Shown: positions 20,260-30,197 of the stretch, in pieces
Layout of the letters: every line of letters starts with the position of its first letter
Position numbering within the stretch: position 1 is the first letter of the stretch
Origin: Cladosporium sp. IMV 00045
Taxonomy: Eukaryota > Ascomycota > Dothideomycetes > Cladosporiales > Cladosporiaceae
NCBI GenBank assembly: GCA_001931905.2
Contig: MSJI02000687.1
Coordinates: 51,168-115,167 of the forward strand
Direction: 5' to 3'
Length of the DNA stretch: 64,000 nt
Made by a program: the position numbers and the translations under genes
Notes under the pieces: model-generated
Database searches by the model: none
Told to the model about the DNA's origin: nothing
Seen by the model: only the letters and a program-made list of their open reading frames with translations

Positions 20260-21213
20260 ATGTCGACACTTGTATGGCCACCTATCAACGACGCAGACCT
20301 CAACAAAGAGGTCGAATCAACATCAGCACGCGAACTCGAATGGCTCCTGTCAGCTCTCCAGGAAACCCTCACCTCCCTCAAAGCCGGCCTTGAAGAATGC
20401 GCTGCCCTACTTGCACCAACAGAACCTGGATCGACGCTTGTCCTCTCCTCTCTTCGAAGTGAGAACCTGAAAGGCTACATCACGCGACTCGGCGGACGTA
20501 TCGTCAAAGGCGATATCCAACTCCGCCTCCCTTCATTACCACCTCCTCGAGGGCAGCCAGCATACAAACTCTCCGTCTCGTCGCAACCAACAGCGCCAAC
20601 AATCGTGCTCGAACAACTTACAACAACACGAACCCTGATCAATGCCTGTCTCGATGTAGTAGACACAACCCGCTGGACCGGCGACGCGACAAACGCCAAC
20701 TTCATTTCAGGGCAAATGAAACTGCTGCACGACAACATCCAAGATGCGAAAGCGGCGCTAAAAGGCGGAACAGACGGACAAAAAGTGAAAGCCTGGCACG
20801 AGGAGCCTCTCGATCCGAACATCTTCGATCCGCCTCTGCCAGCCAACGTATCCTTCCACCTCTCCATTGCGGAAGCTGCACTTCTCCTCCACGTCCGTAC
20901 ACTCGAAGCCGCCTTCCCGATCACAGGGACGAACACACCCTTGTCAACATCCGGCGGCTCGTACACGGGCTTCTCCTTACGAGAAAGGCTCGCAACGGCG
21001 CTTATTGGAGGACGACCCGCATTCCACGACGAGGCACATGAGGTCTTTACGTACAGAGGGCAGGAAGTCCGGGTGCGCGACAAGGTTCGCGTCGAGAGTC
21101 AAGATCCGAGTTTGATATCTGCTATGGCCAAGCTCGGGGCGCTGGAGCATAATGTGGCTATGTCAAGACGCTCTTTGGGTGTGGTAATGGGGCAAGATAT
21201 GAGCGATGTGTAA
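20260..21213 (+). CDS. RAV2: RAVE complex subunit Rogdi/Rav2
   Basis: An intron-free gene of 317 residues. The N-terminal helix ARELEWLLSALQETLTSLK and the overall all-helical plus beta layout match the Rogdi leucine-zipper/Rav2 family. Other conserved blocks are FISGQMKLLHDNIQDAK, the DPNIFDPPLP stretch and the region LSIAEAALLLHVRTLE. Rav2 acts with Rav1 and Skp1 in the RAVE complex, which reassembles the V1 and V0 sectors of the vacuolar H+-ATPase. Nothing is missing compared with homologues of about 300 residues. It shares a divergent promoter with MAP1 and converges on the epimerase gene 404 bp downstream. Confidence 0.87.
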   Translation: MSTLVWPPINDADLNKEVESTSARELEWLLSALQETLTSLKAGLEECAALLAPTEPGSTLVLSSLRSENLKGYITRLGGRIVKGDIQLRLPSLPPPRGQPAYKLSVSSQPTAPTIVLEQLTTTRTLINACLDVVDTTRWTGDATNANFISGQMKLLHDNIQDAKAALKGGTDGQKVKAWHEEPLDPNIFDPPLPANVSFHLSIAEAALLLHVRTLEAAFPITGTNTPLSTSGGSYTGFSLRERLATALIGGRPAFHDEAHEVFTYRGQEVRVRDKVRVESQDPSLISAMAKLGALEHNVAMSRRSLGVVMGQDMSDV

Positions 21214-21617
21214 GAGCAAAGGAACTTTGCATCATTGAGGTAGAAACGGATCAATGTTCTTCTGCCAGCGTTCCAGCACTGGCTCTGATACCAGACGCTC
21301 CTAGTCACCGTCACCTCTGCGACTGATTGAGCTGTCTTCACGCTGCATTTCTTGCCCTTACAAGATACGAATGTTGGCTCACTTTTAGCGCTGCTGTTCC
21401 TCACATTCCAGGGAGCATTGTAATGTCCGAGCGATTACTTAAAGTCTTACCGCTGTGCCGTATGATGAGAGCAGAGTCTTTGTGGTGAGATAAGAGTACG
21501 ACACAAGACTTCCTCGGGCGACTCAAACCATGCATGCACGTAACGGGCACACCTTGGAAGCCGTCGTTTGAGTCGTGGACAAGACAAGTGTCATCATATC
21601 ACAAAATATCAACACAT
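21214..21617. other. Convergent intergenic region
   Basis: 404 bases between two convergent stop codons. I see no gene or repeat. Confidence 0.6.
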
Positions 21618-22568
21618 CTACTCTTTCAAGCTAGCCGCGAAATCCTCCACAGCCCCCTTAAAACTACCATCCGCCACATATCCCAACCCAAGCGCCTTAG
21701 AAATATCAAACCGAATGGGCCAGCTGTCCAACATAGCCTTAATCTCTGGCGAAGCCTTCTCCCTCTTGACAAGACCCACCGCATCCTCGCCACCAACCTC
21801 CTTCAACGCCTGCATCATCTGCGCCACATTCGCCGTGATACCGGGGAGCATGATCTGCCTGACGTGCGTGGGCATGCACTCCCTCTGCAGGCTCAGGGTG
21901 TGGATGAGATTGCGCACCAGCGTCCGAGGCGAGCAGAGCCAGCACTCAAAGTCGTCGTTGCAAGGCAGCACGCTCTCTTTACTCTGCAGCGGTTCGCGAA
22001 TGATGCCACTCATCCAGCTGCTGGCTGCTTGCGTAGGCTTGCCCGGGCGGACGGAGATGGTGGGGAAGCGCAGGGAGAAACCATTGATGAAGCCGCGGCG
22101 GGTGTAGTCGTTGATGGCAGCTTCGATCATCATCTTTTGCGTGCCGTAGCTGCTCTGCGGAGTCGGGACGGTGGCTTCGGAGGGCAATTGGGGCAGCGGT
22201 TGGCCGAAGATGGCGGTGCTGGAGGCGTAGATCCAGCGCACGCCGGGGCAGATGGAGCGCACAGCTTCGAGGAGGGCGAGGGTGGAGTGCAGGTTCACGC
22301 GGTAGCCCAGGTCGAAGTTCTCCTCGCTGCCGGCGGACATGATGCCGTGGAAGACGTAGAGGGCGTCGAGGTCTTTGGAGAGGATGGAGGAGGCTTCCTG
22401 GGCCAGGTCGGCCTTGACGGCGGTGGCATTCTGCTTCTTGCTCGCGGCCTTTGCGGGCACGGGAGGCTCGAAGATGTCGACGAGAATTACTTGATGGTTG
22501 TCGTTGAGGAGGTGCTCGGCGAGGAGTTGGCCGACGAAGCCGCCGGCGCCTGTGATTAGGACCTTCAT
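21618..22568 (-). CDS. NAD-dependent epimerase/dehydratase (extended SDR, DenD-like)
   Basis: An intron-free gene of 316 residues starting at the ATG at 22568. The Rossmann nucleotide site is MKVLITGAGGFVGQ (GxxGxxG) and the acidic residue VDIFEPP at the end of beta-2 indicates NAD rather than NADP. The catalytic Ser/Thr-Tyr-Lys set is visible as IYASSTAIFG and SSYGTQK. The RFPTISVRPG stretch and the C-terminal substrate half resemble D-erythronate dehydrogenase/uronate epimerase-like SDRs of fungi and bacteria. The substrate is probably a sugar acid, but this cannot be fixed from sequence. It is not an obvious part of a cluster. Confidence 0.88.
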   Translation of the reverse strand: MKVLITGAGGFVGQLLAEHLLNDNHQVILVDIFEPPVPAKAASKKQNATAVKADLAQEASSILSKDLDALYVFHGIMSAGSEENFDLGYRVNLHSTLALLEAVRSICPGVRWIYASSTAIFGQPLPQLPSEATVPTPQSSYGTQKMMIEAAINDYTRRGFINGFSLRFPTISVRPGKPTQAASSWMSGIIREPLQSKESVLPCNDDFECWLCSPRTLVRNLIHTLSLQRECMPTHVRQIMLPGITANVAQMMQALKEVGGEDAVGLVKREKASPEIKAMLDSWPIRFDISKALGLGYVADGSFKGAVEDFAASLKE

Positions 22569-23351
22569 CTTGTTGTTCTTGTAGTTAGGAGAAAGGATGT
22601 ACGGTGGTAAGGTTTTCTGGTATGGCTTCTGGGAAAAAAGAACGGATTGATCGATATTTTGACTCAGACGAATATTGGAACATCAGCGAGGTCGGCCGAG
22701 GGTATGCTGGGAGTTTAATGGTTTTGATGGCCGATGCCATGATGTTGCCCTGACTGCCCCTCAATCAACCCCCACTGTGGAGTCCGTTGCCGACATGCGC
22801 ACTATCAATGCACCGATGCGCGGACTCTCATTCAAAGGCCGATTGATTTAATTCACTAATAACACAACAGAGTGCCTTCTACCGTTAAAACATATGTGCC
22901 CCACCCTTACTGCTCAATCCACAAAATGGCTTGGGGAATGTTTGGATACGCTGCCTGTGATCATATCCATTGCATACCACGATTCGACCAACGATCTCTT
23001 ACCAAAAAATGCTGATGTTTCAGATCTCACTCTGCGATGATCCATATCCCAGGTTGACGGTCATTTGATCCGCGTGAACATGTGGATAAGCGGGAGTCGC
23101 TTCTCACTTCCGCCTGGCCTTGAGCTGCGCAACATCCGCTCAAATGGTTGACTTTTCCGCAGATGACCGAAGTAATCATAGGTACTACCACTAAATCCTC
23201 AGCATGTGCTAGCGGCGAGGTTGGTAGAGTAAGGTGGCTGGCCATCTTCCTGATCTCACATTGACCTGAGAATGTATGCGTCATGACCGAACATACATGA
23301 GGAAATGTCTCTGAAAGATAAGGCAGGCTAACAGATCGATTCGCTCAAGCA
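22569..23351. other. Intergenic region, no gene seen
   Basis: About 780 bases upstream of the epimerase gene. Frames are short and lack homology. Confidence 0.6.
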
Positions 23352-24590
23352 TCACCCAACACGCCAGCTCCCAAAGGAGTGCTCTAGTTCAGCGTCCGAG
23401 CATGTGCCTCTTCTACCATCTTCAGGTTTCGGCAAATCCGAGCGCAAGATGACCCCGATATTCCGCACGCGACCATTTTGTGCCTCCTGCTCAGCGAAAC
23501 GGCGAAAGTCTTCGCTAAAGAGAACGACACCCAAAGGCGCGGCGTCGTATGGCCTCACTCTGATGCCATGTTGCTGCAATAGTCTCTTGCTCGCCATTTC
23601 GGCCATCTCCTGGTCCACGTAGAAGACAGCTGAGAGCATGTTGGGGGATGTGAAGACAGACCAGGGCAACGGTCCCATGGGCTTCAACTGCTCCGAATAG
23701 TGGCACGAGCCTTCCTGGCCTGTAGACATCGTCTCTGCTCCGAAGACCCTCGTCCCTGTCCCTTGGGTAGCCATGCAAATTCCGCAAAGGGTAGAGCCAT
23801 TGCCCATGACGTTAATGATAGCATCGAGCTTTCTTCCTTCATTGGAAGTATCGCTTCCAGAGGCTGGAGGTTCGGCCTTGAGAAGCTGTTCCACTTCTTC
23901 CTCTAGCTCTAAGTCGACGGTGCCTTATCCGTGGACGACATCTGCCTCGTCGTGGGATGGAAATCGAAATGCCCCGATCCGTGCGATTGTAGAGGCCAAA
24001 ACATCATCACTGCGAAACTCGTGCTCCGAAATAACTTCCATCGTAATTCCGTGAGTTCGAAGATGCTCTGCGCCGTTGGAGGCTGCATTTGCAGGCATAA
24101 GCACGTACGTCTTGATCTTGTACGTCTTCGCTAACCGACCAATTTCTTTGGCATACAAGCCTGTCGTGAGGTCAGTAAGCGAATGCTGTTGAGACCGAGT
24201 CGTGAGCTGTTACGTTGACTTTGTGAGCCGTCGCACGAGCATACCACACCGCGTCGGCGGAGATTCTCGAGGCCATGATTCTCAATCAAGCATTGCATAG
24301 CATTGCTCACACCTCGATCATAATGCTGGTGGTCGATCTTGATAAACAGGCGGGCATTCGGAGGAGCTTCATCATGGGCTGTGAAAAGTCTCGCTGTTTT
24401 GAACCGTCAGATTCACCGTCAAGTATGGCGCTAGACATCGCTGATCACTCTGGCCTGTCCCGTCTTTACTCTCCGAAGCGTTTAAAGCTGCACCATCTTG
24501 CAGTATCGCTTTTTGTCGATGTCGCTTCAATCTTTCATGTGCCGTTTGGACGGATTCGCGCATGCTTCGAATCGGCGAGTTCGAATCCAT
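23352..24590 (-). pseudogene. Degenerate threonine-dehydratase/serine-racemase-like protein with one internal TAA
   Basis: Three exons, 24590-24470, 24378-24214 and 24160-23352, with 91- and 53-nt GT-AG introns, make a continuous 364-codon frame except for TAA at 23925-23927. The frame starts MDSNSPIRSMRESVQTAHERL, like fold-type-II PLP enzymes. Later blocks also align: LFIKIDHQHYDRG, YVLMPANAASN, ADVVHG-stop-GTVDLELEEEV, NVMGNGSTLCGI and TSPNMLSAVF. The stop replaces the usual Gln of HGQGT, consistent with CAA to TAA. Two active-site motifs are already lost: the PLP lysine of SFKxRGA is Asp (HYDRG), and the phosphate/substrate motif SSGNH reads CSCDGS. The protein therefore looked catalytically dead even before the stop. 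Exon frames and splice sites otherwise remain intact. Confidence 0.75.
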
Positions 24591-25639
24591 TGGAGGAAGA
24601 GTCCACCGACATAACCACGCACAGTCCGACCGATGTTTAAAATTCGTTTTCGGCTCCTGCGTAAGAGCTAGGAGAGAAGAATGAAACTCACATTTTTGTG
24701 TCAATTTTTGCGGTCAGAAATGTCTAGACCCCCCACGCATCGGGGCTTGCTTCCGTGGTTTCGCGTGGCTTGTGCCAAGCGGCGTGAGAATGCCACCAAA
24801 AATAGCCTCATTTGTGTGAGGGCTGGTGTTCGAGACATCTATATCATGGGCATGCAAAGCGTTCCAAACTCACTTATGTTGTTGAACAAGTTTGTCGGCT
24901 GTAGCCTGCACTTTTAAGGGTGGAAAACATGTATCGATGGGCTTCGAAAGTGACGTTGTTGGACGATGTAAGGTTTGTTAGTGACGAGAGGTCTGGGGAT
25001 CCCCGATCTGGCCGAGTCCATCTATCTCGACTCTTCTGTACACGGTCTTTCTTTCATTAATAGGGCTACAACCCCGATACGTCGAGCCGCTGATCGTTGG
25101 CAAGCGCCGAGTCACGTTTATATAGCACCAATCCACGGAGCCTGACATATGTGTTGGACAGAGTTGGGATAACTTGACCAGCGTAGGAGCCTCGATGCCA
25201 GCAGGTAGACGAAAACATCACAATAATCACAACCCCCAATAACAGGAGGTATCAGCAGCCTTCCGACCTTCCCCCTTTCACTAGGGCGTGCGCCTGTGGC
25301 TTCGCGAACCTAAACCCGCGATGGCGGGGATACATATATGTAGGCTTGATGTCCAACAGCGGTCGCTTGAACGCCAACTGGAATTTGTCAAAAAAGATCG
25401 TCGATCCAACAGACCCACAGCCTCTTGCATATCATCGCCGATGAACATCTGGCCGAGTCCCCGCGCATTTTGGGCTGAACACGAAATAGCATGCGAAGAC
25501 ATGCATATCTCTTCTGTACCCATGGAAAAATGATTTCAATTCTTCTTTGATCCTTCTCTGGAATCAAGAGTACTTCTCGCCTTTCATCAATTGCTTGTCC
25601 TGGCAATAGCCGACGCTGTCTCAAACTGACAGCAACACC
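24591..25639. other. Intergenic region, no gene seen
   Basis: About 1 kb. Short frames on both strands (up to 81 codons) mirror each other and lack homology. No repeat was noticed. Confidence 0.55.
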
Positions 25640-25921
25640 ATGAAGGGTAACGACAGCTCGACCTTCAATGGTGCTTCAAACGATGCACCAAAGCACGGCG
25701 ACAGGCCTGCACCACCAAAAAAATTGCTGAGTGAAGGCTACACGCATGTTTTCAACGCCCGACCAGCCAGCCTGTTAGACCCGCCGGACAATGCCCCTGA
25801 TGCAGCGGCACCGCCTTCTTCCTCGAAAGCACGAACCCACTATGCATTCAACTCCAGCAACAGTCAATTCAGCAGCGGCCTCGACTGGCTGCTAGATACC
25901 GTCAAAGACTCGGAACGATGA
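25640..25921 (+). CDS. Small disordered hypothetical protein (93 aa)
   Basis: I do not recognise this gene. It starts with ATG in a favourable context (ACACCATGAAG) and encodes 93 residues rich in Ser, Asn, Pro and Ala. A recognisable segment is KKLLSEGYTHVFNARPASLLD, and the C-terminus is SSGLDWLLDTVKDSER. There is no signal peptide or membrane helix. Composition looks more protein-like than neighbouring frames. A short downstream exon could exist, but I cannot place it. Confidence 0.4.
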   Translation: MKGNDSSTFNGASNDAPKHGDRPAPPKKLLSEGYTHVFNARPASLLDPPDNAPDAAAPPSSSKARTHYAFNSSNSQFSSGLDWLLDTVKDSER

Positions 25922-27541
25922 CCTTCGCCCACTTTGCGCGGAACACCGCTTACAGAAGGTAGTCTTCGTGCGTGGAACCAGTCGGAGCGAGCACCTAGTC
26001 ACTCTGGAGAGGCCTCCCAGTCACGAAGCAATCAAATAGGCTCCTCGAGCGGGGCGACAACTCATTCCTCAAAGAAGAACTCTTCTGTTGGCTGAAATGG
26101 TTGACATGGCGTATTGACACGCGTCATCAAATCCCACACGAGCAGAACCGGCTAGGCGATCCGTCACGCACCAGGGATTGGTTTGACTCGTTGTAAAGAC
26201 AAAGCAAGCACGCTGTTGGGCTGTGGTTATTCTTTACAGCTTTGAACAACCCTCGTTGGAAGATTTGGGAACAGTGAAAGGTTGATACAACGGACACCGC
26301 CCAAGGTTCGCAAACTCGTCAGTCTGCGCAGCTGTCCAAGTGGACATTGGCTCGGGGAACACAATGGCCAAGCGCGTCGATCTATTGCTCTCAGATCGAA
26401 CAAGAGTCGTATGTCCGGAATCCCAGGATGTCCTGCACCGCATTTCATTCGCAAAAGGCAACCACGCCAGTGGAATGATGCGTCTGCAACGAATTCTACG
26501 ATTCGTGGGTATCTCCCGCCCAAAGAATTGGAGGAGCCTAGGATCATGCGAACAATACTGGCTGATGCTTCATAATGTGAAGAGGCTGCTCAATATCATC
26601 TGTATGAGCAGACGATTGTAGCTATACAACCGGTGCCACACGGCAATACGGTAGGGTGTCGGCGGACGGCAGACAGGCGTCTCTAGAATCCAGATTAGAG
26701 CGTAGAGGAAGGAACAGACTCTCCAAATTGCAAAACTTGCAACAGTGATCACAACATCTTGTCTCATCGTCTGCAAAAATACAAACAACGAATTCGGCTC
26801 TGGCTCAAATAACACTCTTCACCCCGAATGATGAACGCCGTCACCTTCCTTCATGAGCTCCGCCTTCACACCAGCCGCCGTTTACACAATATAGCAACTA
26901 TGATTTATGTAAACAAAGCACTTAGAAAAAAAGAAAATGAGGCGAGAGCGGTTTCTTTGAGTCCATGAGTGAGGTCTGGTCAAAGGACCATTGCACGAGT
27001 TCCACGCTTGGAGAGACACATGAGACTGCTCAAGCTATCAATTTCGAGATTTGGATATGAACATTCATCGACATCTCAGGATCTCCTATCGAAAAGACAG
27101 ATCTTGCATCGAGAATTCGATCTTCTTGCGGACAGCACTCCGAGCGGTCGCCGCGTAAGTTTGATGAATGCTGTGACGCACCCGCGGGCTCATAATTCTT
27201 CGATCGTCTCGTTATCCGCGATGCTCGAAGACGAGCTTCCAGATAACCGTTTCTTGGTAATACTTTGGGGGAGTATGGACATTTAAGCCTGATGTCTCTT
27301 TGTGCATTTCGCAATACACCTGCAACAACTCTGAGGAAAGTACCACGACCTTTCGAAGGTTCTCGGCCGTCTTCTTGCATCATCTTCTCTTCACTACTGT
27401 GAAACAACATCGCGATCGCCTCAGCCTGCCGCAAAATCGTTTTATGGGGTGGCGGTGTCTTTTATAACCTCACAACTTGATTTCACGACCTTTCCTGCAT
27501 TCCTAGAAAGCTTTTCTGGAGTGCACAGATTTTACCCTAGT
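25922..27541. other. Intergenic region, no gene seen
   Basis: About 1.6 kb. At 26227-26621 three overlapping frames on both strands reach 93-106 codons, but none has homology or a convincing start. No RNA gene or transposon remnant was recognised. Confidence 0.5.
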
Positions 27542-27982
27542 ATGGCCACGCCCATATCTCTGCTCTCCAGCAGTCAACGACCTCAACCACCAGCGAGAGT
27601 GTACACTCAAAGCCGTCTTCGCATTTGTACGACACAAGAGGAGGTCCCGTCACCAGAAGAACAATGCTCACCGCCGTCACCTGATCGATCTTTTGGACCT
27701 AGACCTCGTCGCATCCCGCGGAACAACCGTCGTCTCACCGCCCGCGAGGCTCTCCACGGCGCTCTGGGCTCAGATGAGCCTGTAGACCTTTTGCCTACCA
27801 GTTCCAGAAAGAGCTTTTCACGTGCGCCTTCCACAGATGCCAAACTTGACAACAATGACGGCGCATCACCTTCCGACTCAACCTGCCCCGAACCCATTTC
27901 TCAAACACCCCTAAGTCTGGACGATGCGAAATCGCCCAAACATGATGCAGAAACAGAGAAAGGGCCCGCGTACGATGAATGA
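27542..27982 (+). CDS. Disordered Ser/Pro-rich hypothetical protein (146 aa)
   Basis: I do not recognise this protein. The open frame extends upstream to a GTG at 27449, but the first ATG is at 27542 (MATPISLLSSSQRPQPPARV). It is rich in Ser, Pro, Arg and Asp, with a basic patch RPRRIPRNNRRLTAREALHG near the middle that could bind nucleic acid or act as a nuclear signal. The tail is acidic. No membrane segment or known domain is seen. Coding status rests on frame length and composition only. Confidence 0.45.
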   Translation: MATPISLLSSSQRPQPPARVYTQSRLRICTTQEEVPSPEEQCSPPSPDRSFGPRPRRIPRNNRRLTAREALHGALGSDEPVDLLPTSSRKSFSRAPSTDAKLDNNDGASPSDSTCPEPISQTPLSLDDAKSPKHDAETEKGPAYDE

Positions 27983-29042
27983 CGATCTTGAAGGAACAGC
28001 CTGAAACCGGTATCGGCACGGCAGGATGTTTACTGCATGAAGTTACGACCTTACACGAGTATCCCACGATTTGATAATATACGACACGGCAAAGATACGA
28101 CGATCCGATCTCAATAACATGATAAGGCACGCCTGGATATGATACGACTGATGGGAACAAAAGACTGGAAAGATCGGACACGACTCTTTATGACACAACA
28201 CTGGACCTAGGCAAGGAATACGGGGAGGAGAATTATTCATTGAAGGGGAAACCCCAAGTGATGGGCGTGATGCTCCGTACTTGGTCAATCGGAGGCAATG
28301 CAATGCATTTTACTGGGACTCCATATAGGACGACCTGAGTCCTATATGGAAGCCCAAGCAGGACAGCGACCTTCACGCAATCCTGTTGGTCATGTTGCCG
28401 CTCTACTGGAGTGAATCGATTAACATGAAGAAATTCTATGTAACTTTCAAGACTTCAAGAGATGATCCCACCATTTCATGTCGATACAGGGGTTTGTGGA
28501 AATTACAGACCATCAATGTGTTGCGTCTCTCGCCTACCAGGCGATGCTTCTGTGAGACGCAAGTAGATTCAGCTCCATCAGATAATATAAAGCTGACAGG
28601 ATACAGAACAAAGGGGCCTGCATGTTCTTTCTAGGCTAGTTGTTCTTATAGGGAAGTGTACTATCAGTCTAGTTCTTGTGGTACCGAGAGGAGCTTCTCG
28701 AAATGCCTCGACCTGACGTGGAAACAACCAAAGAGACTCAGAAGCTTGCGCAGGAAACTAGGTGGAACAAAGTGCGACTCCTGGCTTCCAATGCCTTCTC
28801 GTTTTGACTATCAATGTCCGCAAGGTCCTCGAATGCTTTGGCTGGCTAGCTTCTCGAAATGTCTTTCGTGATCAAGTATTGCATTAAAACATCCTGTTCG
28901 CCGCTTTACCGGCGATCTTGCCATCTACATCAAACATCTCATTAGCACATCCATCGGCGCCGCCCGACACCAACCCGAAGCTCATATCGATTCCACGAAA
29001 AAAGAAAACAACATCTCAAATACTTGATACCAACCAACTGCC
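27983..29042. other. Intergenic region with a 12-bp hairpin
   Basis: About 1.06 kb upstream of the Ser/Thr-rich secreted protein gene. It contains the perfect inverted repeat at 28320-28350 described separately. No gene is supported. Confidence 0.55.
28320..28350. repeat. Perfect 12-bp inverted repeat (hairpin)
   Basis: TCCATATAGGAC, a 7-nt loop GACCTGA, then GTCCTATATGGA. The stem is perfect over 12 bp and ends sharply on both sides. It is isolated from called genes by 338 bp and 692 bp. Role unknown. Confidence 0.8.
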
Positions 29043-30197
29043 ATGGCCAGGCTTAGTCACCTCGCACTCTTCTTGAGTGTCTTCGGAGTTGTGTTGGCGA
29101 GTCCCGGCATACTCCAAGGAAAGACATTGATCACTCGGAACGAAATGCAAGGTCAGCCTACGGGGTCTCCTTCAATCAATGAAGAAAGACCGGCGCCACT
29201 GATCGGTCCAGACGCTTCAACCGCCAGCACGATCAACTTGGCGTTCTATAAGCGCCAATCACCTTCCGATGCATCAAACAGTTCCACCCTCACGACTTCC
29301 ACTTCCGGGATACCTGACGCCCTCACTGTGTTGGGTGCCGCTTTGTCGACTTTCTCTTCGAGCACGACGACGTCCACCTCTTCCAGTGCTACTAAAAGTC
29401 CCAGCGCTGCTGACTTCACGACACAAACGAACGCGTCAAGCAGTTCAGTCCCGTACACCACAGAGACGTTGACCGTAGCCACCTCAGCAACCACTTTGAC
29501 TGTAACTTCTCCTAATGCACGGACGACCACCACTCTGACCACCACATCAACATCTCCGACCCGATCCTCAAGCTCGACCTCAAAGCCCGCGCCTGCCTCG
29601 GCTTTGTCCTCTTCGAAGTCTGCCTCCCCGACTGGACCGAATACTCCAGCTGGATCTTCCACGACCACCTCAAACACCTCTACTTCAGCGACCAGTTTCA
29701 CCACAGTCACCAGAGTTGTGGCTGTCTCTTATACAACTCCCGCTGCGATGACACAGAACTACGTGACGATCATCCCAGCAACTCTGGTGCAATTAGCTGC
29801 AAGCCAAACTCCTACCACCACGTCCATACAGTGTGCATACGACCACGTCGAGCACATCAACAACGGCGAACGTGTTCATCAAGAACAGATCAGCTGCGGC
29901 ACGGCAGCTCCTGCCGCGGCTAATGGTCTTGGGGGCACTGCATTGCCTTCGACTCCCTACACCGTCACCGTCTTAACAGCATCCAGCAGCGGAATAGGCA
30001 CTCAAGCAAGGTCGGCATCGCCAATGTCTACTTCCAGTTCTTCGACTTTGCCGGTAGGTGTCCAAGAGGCATTGGCGTGGCTGACCCAGACGACGGGCTC
30101 GTACAGCCCAGGTCCCCCCATGACTAAGGTTGCAGCTGTCAAAGCTACTCACACCAGCGTGGCTGGTGCGGACAGGTTGCGGTTGAAGCTTTGGTGA
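29043..30197 (+). CDS. Secreted Ser/Thr-rich mucin-like protein
   Basis: An intron-free frame of 384 residues starting at the ATG at 29043 (CTGCCATGGCC). Residues 1-19 form a signal peptide (MARLSHLALFLSVFGVVLA). The mature chain is dominated by Ser/Thr/Ala runs, about residues 75-230, likely heavily O-mannosylated. A less repetitive part, residues ~230-300, has CAYDHVEH and QISCGTA with two cysteines that could pair. A dibasic-like YKRQS site near residue 70 could be Kex2-cleaved. There is no clear GPI signal; the tail ends RLRLKLW. It is probably a cell-wall or extracellular glycoprotein. Function unknown. Confidence 0.75.
   Translation: MARLSHLALFLSVFGVVLASPGILQGKTLITRNEMQGQPTGSPSINEERPAPLIGPDASTASTINLAFYKRQSPSDASNSSTLTTSTSGIPDALTVLGAALSTFSSSTTTSTSSSATKSPSAADFTTQTNASSSSVPYTTETLTVATSATTLTVTSPNARTTTTLTTTSTSPTRSSSSTSKPAPASALSSSKSASPTGPNTPAGSSTTTSNTSTSATSFTTVTRVVAVSYTTPAAMTQNYVTIIPATLVQLAASQTPTTTSIQCAYDHVEHINNGERVHQEQISCGTAAPAAANGLGGTALPSTPYTVTVLTASSSGIGTQARSASPMSTSSSSTLPVGVQEALAWLTQTTGSYSPGPPMTKVAAVKATHTSVAGADRLRLKLW

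Noticed and set aside
29246..29710. 154-codon Val/Glu-rich minus-strand frame
   Set aside because: Reverse complement of the Ser/Thr codons of the mucin-like gene.
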